Below, in pieces: positions 25,284 through 34,476 of a stretch of 42,647 bases of DNA. This DNA comes from an uncultured Eubacterium sp. Its GTDB lineage: Bacteria > Bacillota > Clostridia > Lachnospirales > Lachnospiraceae. The translations under genes were made by a program, and so were the position numbers. Positions within the stretch are counted from its first letter, which is position 1; each line of letters starts with the position of its first letter. Below the pieces are notes generated by a model. The model was not told where the DNA came from. It worked only from the letters and a program-made list of their open reading frames with translations, and made no database searches. Location of the stretch: the NCBI GenBank assembly GCA_910589595.1, contig CAJUTM010000029.1, positions 1-42,647 of the forward strand. Reading direction: 5' to 3'.

Positions 25284-25955
25284 TTGAAGCTTTTATTAAT
25301 CGAAGATGATGAAAAATTATGTGAATTGCTTTTATTTCAATTAGAAAAGGAAAAACATGAAGTAGATGTCTGCCACGACGGACGGGACGGCCTTGATTTC
25401 TTTTTGCAGGACGCTTACGACCTCGTCCTTCTCGACCGCATGCTTCCTACGATGAACGGTCTTCTCGTACTGAAAAAGGCGAGAAGCGCCGGTATCACCA
25501 CCCCCGTAATTCTCATTACTGCACTGGGAGAACTGTATGACCGGATTGAGGGACTGGACAGCGGCGCCGACGACTATATCGTCAAACCTTTTGAATTTGA
25601 AGAACTGTCGGCGCGGATTCGCTCCCTCGGCAGACGCAGCGGACGTTACGAGGATGACAATCTCCTATCCTTTGAAGACATTTCTTATGACTGCTCGCTG
25701 CGAATCCTGTCCGGCCCCGAAAAGGAACTGCCGCTATCCGGCAGGGAGGGGCTTCTTTTGGAGACGTTTATGAGGGAACCCAATCAGGTCATACACCGCA
25801 TGGTTTTGTTTTCACGGGTCTGGGGCGTTGACGCTCCGGTAGAAGAGGGCAATCTGGATACCTATATTCATTTTCTGCGCAAACGACTGCGCTCCACGGG
25901 AAGCAATCTCAACTTGAAAACAGTAAGGGGTATCGGGTATATACTCGAAGCCTGA
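25284..25955 (+). CDS. OmpR/PhoB-family response regulator
   Basis: Regulator of 223 residues: receiver domain with acidic pair D8-D9 and phosphate acceptor D51 (LVLLDRMLP), conserved lysine K101 (IVKPFE), and a winged-helix output domain from about 125 (REGLLLETFMREPNQ ... LRKRLR). I choose the TTG at 25284, since GGGAGG lies 5 bases upstream and the protein then begins at the first receiver strand (KLLLIEDDEK). The longer reading adds 35 unrelated residues. It is divergent from the lipoprotein operon and is followed 13 bp later by its sensor kinase. Confidence 0.93.
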   Translation: MKLLLIEDDEKLCELLLFQLEKEKHEVDVCHDGRDGLDFFLQDAYDLVLLDRMLPTMNGLLVLKKARSAGITTPVILITALGELYDRIEGLDSGADDYIVKPFEFEELSARIRSLGRRSGRYEDDNLLSFEDISYDCSLRILSGPEKELPLSGREGLLLETFMREPNQVIHRMVLFSRVWGVDAPVEEGNLDTYIHFLRKRLRSTGSNLNLKTVRGIGYILEA

Positions 25956-25968
25956 AAGGAGTCTGCTT

Positions 25969-27315
25969 ATGTTCCACAAACTACACGTTCAACTTACCCT
26001 GTTTTGTACTTTCGTGACCGGATGTATCTTCCTTGTGTTGACATTTCTCTGTCTGCGGTTCGCAGAAAACAGCTTAAAAGCAGAAGACAACGCCGCTTTC
26101 CTGCGGCAGCTCAATGCGGTGCTCATTCATCTGCAGGAGCAGGATTCAATCTCACATCAATGGCTGAGCCAGATTCAGAAGAACAGCCAGTTTCTGCTGT
26201 ACCTGTATGACAACGGCAAACCGCTCTTTTATCAGCAATACCACGACTCCGCGCAGGAAAAACAACTGCGGGAGGAGGCACTAAACAAAGCAGCCAAAGA
26301 ACAGATTCCAGATATCTTTTCCACACAGCCGGACAGAATCATCTCCCACACAGAATTTGATTTCCGCTCGTCAGATGGCAGCGAATACTATGCCTCCGCA
26401 GGTGTGATTCCCAAACAGTCCAACCGCCTCCATTATCTCATTCTCTCCCCTCTTCAGGGACAGCGTGACAGAATCCGCCATCTGCGGCTCGTTATCCTGC
26501 TGACAGATTTGACCGCCATAACTCTTCTGCTTGTCTTCTTCTGGTTTTCTACCAAATGTATCATCATCCCTCTGAAAAGAAACAGGGAAAAACAGGTACA
26601 TTTCATCGCCACTGCCTCCCACGAACTGCGTGCCCCCCTCGCCATCCTGCGCTCCGGACTGGAAGTACTGAAAAAAACAAGCGACCCCGAAGAACAAAAG
26701 CACTTCATCCATTTGATGACAGAGGAAAGCGGCCGCATGCAAAATCTAATCCGCGATATGCTCTTTCTGGCAAATGCTGATTCCCGCCATCTTCCTTTAA
26801 ATATGGAAATCTGCCAGCCGGATGAACTTCTGCTGGATAGTTATGAAAAATTTGAGCCTCTGACCGCAGGGAAAAACATCTGCCTCTCTTTGGAGCTGCC
26901 TGCAGAAGTGTCGGAATTTCCCGACATTCTCTGCGACAGGGAGCGAATCATTCAGGTATTTTCCATCTTATTAGACAACGCTCTCTCTTATACTCCAGAA
27001 AACGGGAAAATCCGGCTTTCTCTTCAGATAAAACCAGACTTCCTGACCTTTGTGTTCGCCGATAACGGATGTGGTGTGCCGGATGACGAAAAGCAACGTA
27101 TCTTTGACCGTTTTTACCGCTCTGACGACGCCCATTCCGGAAAGGGCCACTCCGGTCTCGGTCTCTGCATTGCCAGAGAAATCGTCAACGCACATCATGG
27201 CAGTATCTGGGTAGAGGACGCTCCGGAAAGAGGAAGCTGCTTTTTCGTTAAACTGCACAAAAATCCCTGTTCGGAGCACAAAAATATAGTTGCATTTTTA
27301 CCAGACTTATATTAA
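25969..27315 (+). CDS. Sensor histidine kinase
   Basis: Membrane kinase of 448 residues with helices near 10-32 and 165-190 and an outside sensor domain of about 130 residues between them. The H-box is HFIATASHELRAPLAIL with the phosphorylated His, followed by the N-box (LLDNALSYTPENG), G1 (DNGCGVPDD) and G2 (GHSGLGLCIAREI). No HAMP linker of normal length is obvious. Pairs with the response regulator just upstream. Likely senses an outside signal and controls the divergent lipoprotein-permease-adaptor operon; that target is inferred from position and the operator-like repeats. Confidence 0.93.
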   Translation: MFHKLHVQLTLFCTFVTGCIFLVLTFLCLRFAENSLKAEDNAAFLRQLNAVLIHLQEQDSISHQWLSQIQKNSQFLLYLYDNGKPLFYQQYHDSAQEKQLREEALNKAAKEQIPDIFSTQPDRIISHTEFDFRSSDGSEYYASAGVIPKQSNRLHYLILSPLQGQRDRIRHLRLVILLTDLTAITLLLVFFWFSTKCIIIPLKRNREKQVHFIATASHELRAPLAILRSGLEVLKKTSDPEEQKHFIHLMTEESGRMQNLIRDMLFLANADSRHLPLNMEICQPDELLLDSYEKFEPLTAGKNICLSLELPAEVSEFPDILCDRERIIQVFSILLDNALSYTPENGKIRLSLQIKPDFLTFVFADNGCGVPDDEKQRIFDRFYRSDDAHSGKGHSGLGLCIAREIVNAHHGSIWVEDAPERGSCFFVKLHKNPCSEHKNIVAFLPDLY

Positions 27316-27341
27316 AATGAAAGTACTGATTTTGTTTCAAG

Positions 27342-27385
27342 GCGCTTGACCTTTTAAGCGCTTATGTGCCTGATTGTTCAGGCAC
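27342..27385. promoter_or_regulatory. Two inverted repeats ahead of the sugar isomerase gene
   Basis: GCGCTT/AAGCGC (27342-27361) and the perfect 8-bp GTGCCTGA/TCAGGCAC with 4-base loop (27366-27385) lie between the kinase stop and the isomerase start. They could end the kinase transcript or serve as a sugar-regulator operator; no strong T-run follows. Confidence 0.45.
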
Positions 27386-27431
27386 AATCACATGAACATA
27401 ATTTTAGAATGAAAGGATGGTTTACCAAAAA

Positions 27432-28931
27432 ATGAGTATGACAAATAACATGCCAAAAACAAAAATCGGAATTGTTGCAGTAAGCCGTGACTGTTTCCCT
27501 GAGTCACTTTCTGTAAACAGAAGAAAAGCTTTAGTAGAGGCCTACAAAAACAAATATGACGCAGCCGACATCTATGAATGTCCGATTTGTATTGTAGAGA
27601 GCGAGATTCACATGGTTCAGGCTCTGGAAGACGTTGAGAAAGCAGGATGTGATTCCTTAGTTATATATCTTGGCAACTTCGGGCCGGAAATTTCCGAGAC
27701 ACTTCTTGCGAAACATTTTGACGGGCCGGTAATGTTCTGTGCGGCAGCCGAAGAATCTTACAAAGATAACGGTTTGATTCAGGGCCGTGGCGATGCATAC
27801 TGCGGTATGTTGAATGCAAGTTACAACTTAAAGCTGAGAAATATCCGCGCTTACATACCAGAATATCCGGTGGGAACTGCTGAAGAATGTGCCGATATGA
27901 TTAACGAGTTTGTTCCGATTGCCCGCGCTATCGTGGCATTGAACAACTTAAAGATTATCAGCTTCGGCCCTCGTCCTCTTAACTTCCTCGCTTGTAACGC
28001 TCCGATTAAACAGCTTTACAACCTGAATATTGAAATCGAGGAAAACTCCGAGCTCGACCTGTTTGAAGCTTTCAACAATCATGCCGGAGATTCCCGTATT
28101 CCGGAAGTTGTTGCTGATATGGAAAAAGAACTTGGTGTCGGCAATAAGAAACCGGAAATCCTTGAGAAACTTGCTCAGTATGAGCTGACTCTTCTTGACT
28201 GGATTGAAGACCATAAAGGATATCGCAAATATGTTGCCATTGCCGGCAAATGCTGGCCTGCATTCCAGACACAGTTCGGTTTCGTTCCTTGCTATGTAAA
28301 CAGCCGTTTGACAGCAAAAGGTATTCCGGTATCGTGCGAGGTTGATATTTACGGTGCGCTTTCCGAGTTTATCGGTACTGTTGTCAGTCAGGACGCAGTT
28401 ACGCTTCTTGACATTAACAACTCCGTACCGGCTGACTTATATGAAGAAGATATTAAAGGTAAATACGACTATACTTCTACGGATGTATTCATGGGCTTCC
28501 ACTGTGGAAATACTGCTTCCAGCAAACTTTCTTTCTGCGAGATGAAGTACCAGATGATTATGGCAAGAACTCTTCCGGAAGAAGTTACAAACGGAACTCT
28601 CGAGGGCGACATCATTCCTGGCGACATTACATTCTTCCGTCTCCAGAGTACGGCAGACGCAAAGATTCGCGCTTACATTGCACACGGTGAAGTGCTTCCG
28701 GTAGCTACACGTTCGTTCGGCGCCATCGGTATTTTCGCCATCCCTGAAATGGGACGCTTCTACCGCCACGTATTGATTGAGGGCAACTACCCGCACCACG
28801 GCGCTGTTGCATTCGGCCATTACGGCAAAACCTTATATGAAGTATTCAAGTATATCGGTGTTCCGGTAGAGGAAATCGGATACAATCAGCCAAAAGGAAT
28901 GCTCTATAAGACAGAGAACCCATTTGCATAA
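27432..28931 (+). CDS. L-fucose isomerase-like protein (COG2407), probable XylA-II type xylose isomerase
   Basis: Sugar isomerase of 499 residues of the L-fucose/L-arabinose isomerase fold, clearly shorter than FucI (about 590). It converts an aldose to a ketose using a bound metal. It is followed by a xylulokinase gene rather than a fuculokinase. From my recollection of work on Firmicutes xylose regulons, a COG2407 enzyme next to xylulokinase in Clostridium acts as a non-orthologous xylose isomerase, so xylose is the best-guess substrate. The start at 27432 has GGATGG 11 bases upstream; an ATG at 27417 is in frame but lacks a ribosome binding site. Confidence 0.82.
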   Translation: MSMTNNMPKTKIGIVAVSRDCFPESLSVNRRKALVEAYKNKYDAADIYECPICIVESEIHMVQALEDVEKAGCDSLVIYLGNFGPEISETLLAKHFDGPVMFCAAAEESYKDNGLIQGRGDAYCGMLNASYNLKLRNIRAYIPEYPVGTAEECADMINEFVPIARAIVALNNLKIISFGPRPLNFLACNAPIKQLYNLNIEIEENSELDLFEAFNNHAGDSRIPEVVADMEKELGVGNKKPEILEKLAQYELTLLDWIEDHKGYRKYVAIAGKCWPAFQTQFGFVPCYVNSRLTAKGIPVSCEVDIYGALSEFIGTVVSQDAVTLLDINNSVPADLYEEDIKGKYDYTSTDVFMGFHCGNTASSKLSFCEMKYQMIMARTLPEEVTNGTLEGDIIPGDITFFRLQSTADAKIRAYIAHGEVLPVATRSFGAIGIFAIPEMGRFYRHVLIEGNYPHHGAVAFGHYGKTLYEVFKYIGVPVEEIGYNQPKGMLYKTENPFA

Positions 28932-29114
28932 AGAAACTTTTGTTTCAATAACCACGAGCGTCACGCTTCGCGAGACTGCTCGGGTTCGCGGGCGCGCTCG
29001 GATAGTCTTGTGCAAGCACAGACATATCCTCACTTTGCCTCCGCGTAAATAATCTGAAAAGCGGCTCGTTGACGGGTCGCTTTTCAAAAATAGAAAGAAT
29101 AAAGGAGAACACAT
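28932..29114 (+). other. Isomerase-kinase spacer with hairpins
   Basis: 183 bp without a gene. It contains short inverted repeats, including GAAAC/GTTTC just after the isomerase stop and GAAAAGCG/CGCTTTTC about 40 bp before the kinase ribosome binding site, with a GC-rich stretch between. Possible RNA processing or attenuation site adjusting kinase expression. No promoter was recognised. Confidence 0.4.
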
Positions 29115-30593
29115 ATGTATTACATTGGAGTTGATTTAGGTACATCAGCAGTAAAACTGTTACTTATGGAGGGCAGCGGCAAGATTTGTAATATCGTATC
29201 CAACGAATATCCGCTATCGTTCCCAAAACCGGGCTGGTCGGAGCAGAAGCCGGAAGACTGGTGGGATGCCGTTGTCAACGGAATCAAAAAATTAGTCGAT
29301 GGATACGACGCTTCCCAAGTAGCCGGCATAAGTTTTGGCGGACAGATGCACGGTCTTGTCATCTTAGACGAAAACGATAACGTTATCCGGCCTGCCATTC
29401 TCTGGAACGATGGAAGAACGACAAAAGAAGTCGATTATTTGAACAATGAAATCGGCAAAGAGAAGTTATCCGAGTACACGGCAAACATCGCTTTTGCCGG
29501 ATTTACCGCCCCGAAAATACTCTGGGTAAAGGCAAACGAGCCGGAAAACTTCAAAAAAATTGCCAAGATTATGCTTCCGAAAGACTACATCGCCTATAAG
29601 ATGACCGGCGTACACAGTTGCGACTACAGCGACGCCTCCGGCATGCTTCTCTTAGATGTCAAAAACAAATGCTGGTCTAAGGAAATGATGGAAATCTGCG
29701 ATGTCAAAGAAGAACAGCTTCCGAAGTTGTTTGAGAGTTACGAAGTAACCGGCAACTTAACTGCCGAAGTCGCTGACACTCTCGGACTGACAACGAATTG
29801 TAAAATTGCTGCCGGAGCCGGAGACAATGCTGCTGCCGCCGTGGGCACGGGAACCGTAGGTGACGGCGGATGTAATATTTCTCTGGGAACATCGGGAACC
29901 ATTTTTATCTCCAGTAAAGAATTCGGGGTAGACCGTTTCAATGCCCTTCACTCATTCGACCACGCCGACGGCAACTATCATCTCATGGGTTGTATGCTGA
30001 GCGCTGCTTCCTGTAACAAATGGTGGATGGACGATATCATCGGCACACAGGACTATGCCGCAGAGCAAAAACCAATTTCGGATGACAAACTGGGCGCCAA
30101 TAATGTATTCTATCTTCCTTATCTGATGGGAGAGCGCTCCCCTCACAACAATCCGGACGCAAGAGCTATGTTCGTGGGAATGTCAATGGATACGACGCGT
30201 GCCGATATGACACAGGCAGTTCTCGAGGGCGTTGCCTTTGCCATGCGCGATTGTTACGAGATTGCCAAAGACCTCGGCATTAACATAACCGAGACAAAGA
30301 TTTGCGGCGGCGGCGCTAAGAGTCCGTTGTGGAGAAAAATCATGGCAAACGTATTAAACATTAACGTCAATATTATTGAGAGTGAAGAGGGCCCGGGACT
30401 TGGCGGCGCCATGTTAGCTGCTGTTGCCTGCGGTGAATACGCTTCTGTTCAGGAAGCCGCAGACAAAATTGTCAAAGTAGTCGGCACGGAAAAACCAGAC
30501 CCTGCTCTTGCTGCCCGCTACGACGAGCGGTACGCCATCTTCAAAGAGATTTATCCTACCGTAAAACCACTGTATGACAGGATGAAAGCATAA
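29115..30593 (+). CDS. xylB: Xylulokinase
   Basis: FGGY-family kinase of 492 residues that phosphorylates D-xylulose, feeding the pentose phosphate pathway. The N-terminal phosphate loop YIGVDLGTSAVK (3-14), the substrate segment GISFGGQMHGLV (about 74-85, with the XylB-type QMHG), the hinge LGTSGT, and the C-terminal ATP-site GGGAKSPLWRKI are all intact. AAAGGAG precedes the ATG. The isomerase upstream and a lipoprotein downstream (1-bp overlap) are in the same direction. Confidence 0.95.
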   Translation: MYYIGVDLGTSAVKLLLMEGSGKICNIVSNEYPLSFPKPGWSEQKPEDWWDAVVNGIKKLVDGYDASQVAGISFGGQMHGLVILDENDNVIRPAILWNDGRTTKEVDYLNNEIGKEKLSEYTANIAFAGFTAPKILWVKANEPENFKKIAKIMLPKDYIAYKMTGVHSCDYSDASGMLLLDVKNKCWSKEMMEICDVKEEQLPKLFESYEVTGNLTAEVADTLGLTTNCKIAAGAGDNAAAAVGTGTVGDGGCNISLGTSGTIFISSKEFGVDRFNALHSFDHADGNYHLMGCMLSAASCNKWWMDDIIGTQDYAAEQKPISDDKLGANNVFYLPYLMGERSPHNNPDARAMFVGMSMDTTRADMTQAVLEGVAFAMRDCYEIAKDLGINITETKICGGGAKSPLWRKIMANVLNINVNIIESEEGPGLGGAMLAAVACGEYASVQEAADKIVKVVGTEKPDPALAARYDERYAIFKEIYPTVKPLYDRMKA

Positions 30594-31021
30594 TGAATAA
30601 AAAATTTCTCTTTTTGGTTTTAGTAACCTCTCTGCTTCTCAGCGGATGTGGTTACAAAAAACCGGAGGTTCATTCCATGATGGGGCTGAATATCAGTTCG
30701 ATTACGACAATATGCGGTACGGACTGCACGATGAAAGATATCGACATCAAATCTAACGGAAACCGCGTTACTACGACTTATAAGTATACCGATGTCGCCG
30801 GAGACAAAGGACTGGCAGACGCCAAAAAATATTACAATTATTTAAGCCGTCTCCCCTCCTGCGTAAAGATTGATGACTACGGGGAAGCAAAGGGATTTTT
30901 TCAGGCGAAATTTAAAGTTACCGATAAGATAGACGAGGGTTTTCTAATGAAAGTATCTTTTACGAAAAATACCTATACAGTTCAAATCGAAGATAACGCA
31001 AAATTGGATGACAAGCAGTAA
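30593..31021 (+). CDS. Small lipoprotein, unknown function
   Basis: Protein of 142 residues with a lipoprotein signal (basic MNKK, hydrophobic core, LLSGC with Cys19). The mature part contains a conserved-looking ICGTDCTMKDI segment with two cysteines and alternating strands, but I do not recognise a family. Its ATG overlaps the xylulokinase stop by one base (TAATG), so translation is coupled. It lies last in the transcript before a strong terminator. A role in sugar sensing or envelope work is only a guess from position. Confidence 0.7.
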   Translation: MNKKFLFLVLVTSLLLSGCGYKKPEVHSMMGLNISSITTICGTDCTMKDIDIKSNGNRVTTTYKYTDVAGDKGLADAKKYYNYLSRLPSCVKIDDYGEAKGFFQAKFKVTDKIDEGFLMKVSFTKNTYTVQIEDNAKLDDKQ

Positions 31022-31064
31022 GCGGACGCTCTTCACCTCATCAATATAAAATTAACTTAAAACA

Positions 31065-31106
31065 AAATCCACGAAGCAGCATACAAAACTGTTTCGTGGA
31101 TTTTTT
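31065..31106 (+). terminator. Terminator after the xylulokinase-lipoprotein genes
   Basis: Stem AAATCCACGAA (31065-31075) with TTTCGTGGATTT (31092-31103) followed by T residues, 44 bp after the lipoprotein stop. The reverse side has A-rich sequence that could also serve the opposite esterase gene. Confidence 0.8.
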
Positions 31107-31130
31107 ATATCTCTTATCTTTTACTATCTT

Positions 31131-32426
31131 TTATTGCATAGATACGGTGCACTTGCTGAATATTCTCTTGGCAAAGTTGTACCATCCGTTATTCCAGACT
31201 GTGAAGTCATGTCCGCCCGGCATATCATAGTAAAGATGTGGTACACCGTTCTTCGCCAGTGTGTTGTGGTACGTCAATGGCCACTCGCCTACGGTGCCGT
31301 CCTGATGTCCTTTTACAATCATCAGGAATGTCTTGTTCTTATATTCATCCGGCAGAGTCATCGTCTTCTCTGTGAAGAGCCCCTCTTCCCTTTCATAAGG
31401 AAGCACTCCTATCGCAGGCTCAAAAGCGCCGACATATCCAACCTTATCGGCCATCTTCAATCCGATATTCAACGACTCTCGTCCTCCCATGGACAGACCG
31501 CATACCGCCGTATTTTCCCGTCCTGCCTTAATGGAATAATTGGCCTCCATATAAGGCATCAGGTCATCACGCAAATCATTAATAAAGTTATCAAACGCTT
31601 TAAAATGTTCGACATCAAACGAATTTGACGCCGCATCATTAGCCCTCGCACGAATATTCGGGAATACCATAATCATCTCGTCGGCTTCATCCTTAGCAAT
31701 CAGATTGCCAAGTATTTCAATCGGCTTGCCTCCGAACCACTCGTTCTGGTCGCCACCAATCCCGTGCAATAAGTAAACAACCGGATATTTTTTATTTTCA
31801 TTATATCCCGTCGGTAAGACAACAATTGCCTTTCTGTCTTTCCCTGTCGTCTTGGACGGATAGGTAATATTTTTCTTTTGTCCATAAACGACATCCGCTT
31901 TCTTCTTTGTATAATCCGTCGGCGGCTTGTAATCTGCCGGTATCGTTGCTTTTGGCGTCGGCGTCGCGGTCGGTTTCGACGACGCTGTCGCTGTCGCCGT
32001 CACGGTAGCCGTCGGCGTCGCTGTCACATTTGTCGTTGCCTGATTCGTTGGCGCCGGCGGTGTCGCTGTCGGTGTTGACGTCGATGTATCTTTCGGCTTA
32101 TTTACTTTTTTCACTGTCACTGCAATCGTCCCTACCTTTTTTGTTTTCTTCTTGAACTTCTCTTTAACCGTAATCTTGGATTTACCTGCTTTCAAACCTT
32201 TGATTACGCCTTTTTTACTTACTTTCGCTACTTTTTTCGCAGAAGAAGTAAACGTGTATTTCGCTTTTTTCTTCTTATTTTTAATAGATATCTTTTTTGA
32301 TTGTCCCACCTTTATCGTCATCTTTCTCTTGGCAACGGAAGCTTTCTTCGCCTCGGAAGCAGCCGCCTGCGGCTGTAATATCAGACCGGCCGCCATTACC
32401 ATGCACAAGATTTGTTTTGCTTTCAT
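31131..32426 (-). CDS. Secreted esterase with Ig-like domain (CE1/esterase D-like)
   Basis: Protein of 431 residues: signal peptide (1-24), a lysine-rich Ig-like domain (about 32-107), a Thr/Pro/Ala linker (112-165) and an alpha/beta-hydrolase domain (about 175-431) of the putative-esterase type that includes feruloyl and acetyl-xylan esterases. The nucleophile motif is GLSMGG (Ser312), the likely histidine is His406 in GGHDF, and HGIGGDQNEW (221-230) is the oxyanion-hole region. It lies tail to tail with the xylulose pathway genes, which fits xylan side-chain removal. AGGAGG precedes the ATG. Confidence 0.88.
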   Translation of the reverse strand: MKAKQILCMVMAAGLILQPQAAASEAKKASVAKRKMTIKVGQSKKISIKNKKKKAKYTFTSSAKKVAKVSKKGVIKGLKAGKSKITVKEKFKKKTKKVGTIAVTVKKVNKPKDTSTSTPTATPPAPTNQATTNVTATPTATVTATATASSKPTATPTPKATIPADYKPPTDYTKKKADVVYGQKKNITYPSKTTGKDRKAIVVLPTGYNENKKYPVVYLLHGIGGDQNEWFGGKPIEILGNLIAKDEADEMIMVFPNIRARANDAASNSFDVEHFKAFDNFINDLRDDLMPYMEANYSIKAGRENTAVCGLSMGGRESLNIGLKMADKVGYVGAFEPAIGVLPYEREEGLFTEKTMTLPDEYKNKTFLMIVKGHQDGTVGEWPLTYHNTLAKNGVPHLYYDMPGGHDFTVWNNGWYNFAKRIFSKCTVSMQ

Positions 32427-32531
32427 GCAAGCACCTCCTATTCATTTGTATCAATTCTAACATTTTTTTCAATGGGAGACAAGAGAGCCAGAATGCACTA
32501 TTGCATTATTATACTGAATTATTACACTGTA

Positions 32532-32560
32532 TTGCTAAGCTCATTCTCTTGTGCTACACT
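32532..32560 (+). promoter_or_regulatory. Promoter for the DUF951 gene
   Basis: -35 TTGCTA (32532-32537), 17-bp spacer and -10 TACACT (32555-32560), 33 bp before the ATG. Confidence 0.65.
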
Positions 32561-32592
32561 AATGGCAAATAGAAAAAGGAATGGAGATTACT

Positions 32593-32766
32593 ATGGATTT
32601 TTCCCTTCACCAGAAAATTAAACTTAAAAAGCCTCATCCATGCGGCTCCAATCAATGGGAAATACTTCGCACGGGTATGGATTTCCGCCTCAAATGTCTC
32701 GGGTGCGGCCATCAGGTTATGTTGCCGAGGAAAGCGGTGGAAAAAGGATTCCGCGGCTTTGTCTAG
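32593..32766 (+). CDS. DUF951 (YyzM-like) small zinc-ribbon-like protein
   Basis: Protein of 57 residues of the DUF951 family, small basic Firmicutes proteins found upstream of rpsF (yyzM in Bacillus subtilis). The family pattern is clear: LKKPHPCGSNQWEI, then GMDFRLKCLGCGHQV with a CxxC pair that may bind zinc, then LPRKAVEKGFRG. The ATG at 32593 has GGAG upstream at 6 bases. In the usual gene order it is next to rpsF; here a RhuM-family gene has been placed between them. Confidence 0.85.
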   Translation: MDFSLHQKIKLKKPHPCGSNQWEILRTGMDFRLKCLGCGHQVMLPRKAVEKGFRGFV

Positions 32767-32841
32767 GGATTCGGGGCAAAAGCTCTTTATTTCTTAATAT
32801 GTATTGTATGTATTGGCGTTATGCAGAAAGGAACATTTTAA

Positions 32842-33881
32842 ATGTCCAAAAAGAAAATAAATCAAATAACAATCCGTTCAAGCGCTGCAGAATATCTCAC
32901 CTATGTTGCTTCGGTAGGTGGAGAAGAAAGCAGCGTAGAAATGCGATATGAAGATGAAAATATCTGGCTGACACAAAAAATGATGGCCGTTTTATATGGT
33001 GTATCAATTTCTGCTATCAATCAGCATTTAAAAAGAATTTTTGTTGATGGGGAATTAATAGAAGCGGCAGTTATTAAGAAATACTTAATAACTGCTGATG
33101 ATGGAAAAAAATATAAAACAAACCACTATAATCTTCAAGCTATTATTGCTGTTGGATTTAAAGTAAATAATGATCGTGCAGTGCAGTTCCGTAAATGGGC
33201 AGGGCAAATTGTGAAAGACTATACAATCCAAGGCTGGACAATGGATATCGAGCGTTTAAAAAAAGGAACTTTGTTTACAGATGAATATTTTGACCGTCAG
33301 TTAGAAAATATTCGGGAAATCCGACTTTCTGAAAGAAAGTTTTATCAAAAAGTAACTGACTTATATGCCACAGCTTTTGATTATGACAAAGACGCTAAAA
33401 CCACAAGAACCTTTTTCAAAACAAAATGCATTATGCTACCCATAGACATACAGCGGCGGAACTTATTGTAGAACGCGCCGACGCACAGAAAGAACATATG
33501 GGATTGACTTCGTGGGAAAATGCGCCTGATGGAAAAATTGTAGAAAGTGATGTGTCCATAGCAAAGAACTATCTGACCGAAAAGGAACTGTCCTTTTTGG
33601 AAAGGATTGTTTCCTTGTATCTTGATTATGCAGAACTTCAGGCAGAACGCCATATACCGATGAGCATGGAGGATTGGGCAAAACGACTGGATGGATTTCT
33701 TGAATTTAACGGTACAGAAATCCTGACTGGTTCTGGTAAGATAAGTGCAGAACAAGCCAAATTGTATGCTGAAACGGAATTTGAAAAATATCGTATTATA
33801 CAAGATAGAATTTTTATGTCCGATTATGATAAATTTATGTTAAAACTTGATGAGCAGACAAAGAGTTTATCAGAAAATTGA
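32842..33881 (+). pseudogene. RhuM-family protein gene, frameshifted
   Basis: Two adjacent frames together encode one RhuM/virulence-type protein of about 345 residues. The first (32842-33471) has the N-terminal block with WLTQKMMAVLYGVSISAINQH and FRKWAGQIVKDYTIQGW and reads correctly to FFKT near residue 196. The remainder continues in another frame from about 33426 (MHYATHRHTAAELIVERADAQ onwards) to 33881. The junction lies at CAAAAC/AAAATG near 33417-33432, and a short deletion between CAAAAC-like repeats would explain it. The function of RhuM proteins is not settled; they are found on mobile and variable islands. Base composition is more AT-rich than its neighbours. Confidence 0.85.
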
Positions 33882-34059
33882 TGTGGTTAAATAAGAGAGA
33901 AAACTTGCGATGCTGTGTCTACAGAAATAGCGAGCTTCGGATTATGTCAGCCAACAATCCAAATTTTTCCTTATCTGGTTTCAACCATGTATTGCAATCC
34001 TACACAAATGATTTTCAATGATTTGACATTTTCATGATTTGAATTTTCTCTAAAAGTGC
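33882..34059. other. Gap between RhuM remnant and rpsF promoter
   Basis: AT-rich, no intact gene. On the minus strand a short open stretch reads CNTWLKPDKEKFGLLADI before a stop (about 33920-34000), which may be the remnant of another coding sequence brought with the RhuM gene, but this is weak. Confidence 0.3.
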
Positions 34060-34088
34060 TTGCTTTTATTTTCCTGCTGTGGTAGAAT
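34060..34088 (+). promoter_or_regulatory. Promoter for rpsF-ssb-rpsR
   Basis: -35 TTGCTT (34060-34065), 17-bp spacer and -10 TAGAAT (34083-34088). The start site would lie near 34095, giving a leader of about 75 bases. Confidence 0.75.
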
Positions 34089-34094
34089 ATAACT

Positions 34095-34165
34095 CCGTGA
34101 TATTAAATCATAATTCCTTGTTCTTCTCACACCGAGAAGAGCCAGAGACCAAAAGGAGGTGCAGG
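34095..34165 (+). promoter_or_regulatory. S6:S18 ribosomal-protein leader (candidate)
   Basis: The leader holds a hairpin CTTCTC/GAGAAG (34123-34128, 34134-34139) closing a loop ACACC followed by G, so the conserved CCG trinucleotide of the S6:S18 autoregulatory RNA motif is present directly ahead of rpsF. In known cases the S6-S18 complex binds it to repress its own operon. Match judged by eye. Confidence 0.6.
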
Positions 34166-34170
34166 CAACT

Positions 34171-34458
34171 ATGAATAAGTACGAATTAGCTCTGGTTGTT
34201 AGTGCAAAAGTTGACGACGAAGTAAGAAACGCCACTATTGAGAAAGCAAAAGAATATATCACTGCTCTCAATGGAACAATTACAAACGTCGATGAATGGG
34301 GCAAGAAAAAACTTGCTTATGAAATTCAGAAGATGGGTGAAGGCTTTTATTACTTTATTCAGTTCGACGCCGAGCCAAGCGTGCCGGGTGAATTGGAGCA
34401 GAGACTTCGCATTATGGACAACGTGCTCAGATACTTATGCGTAAAACAGGAAGCATAA
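34171..34458 (+). CDS. rpsF: 30S ribosomal protein S6
   Basis: S6 of 95 residues, partner of S18 on the small-subunit platform. MNKYELALVV opening, the central DEWGKKKLAYEIQK and C-terminal LRIMDNVLRYLCVK are typical. AAAAGGAGG lies about 8 bases upstream of the ATG; a start four codons earlier would overlap that site. First gene of the rpsF-ssb-rpsR operon. Confidence 0.97.
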   Translation: MNKYELALVVSAKVDDEVRNATIEKAKEYITALNGTITNVDEWGKKKLAYEIQKMGEGFYYFIQFDAEPSVPGELEQRLRIMDNVLRYLCVKQEA

Positions 34459-34476
34459 GATAAGGAGGAGTCTTCC

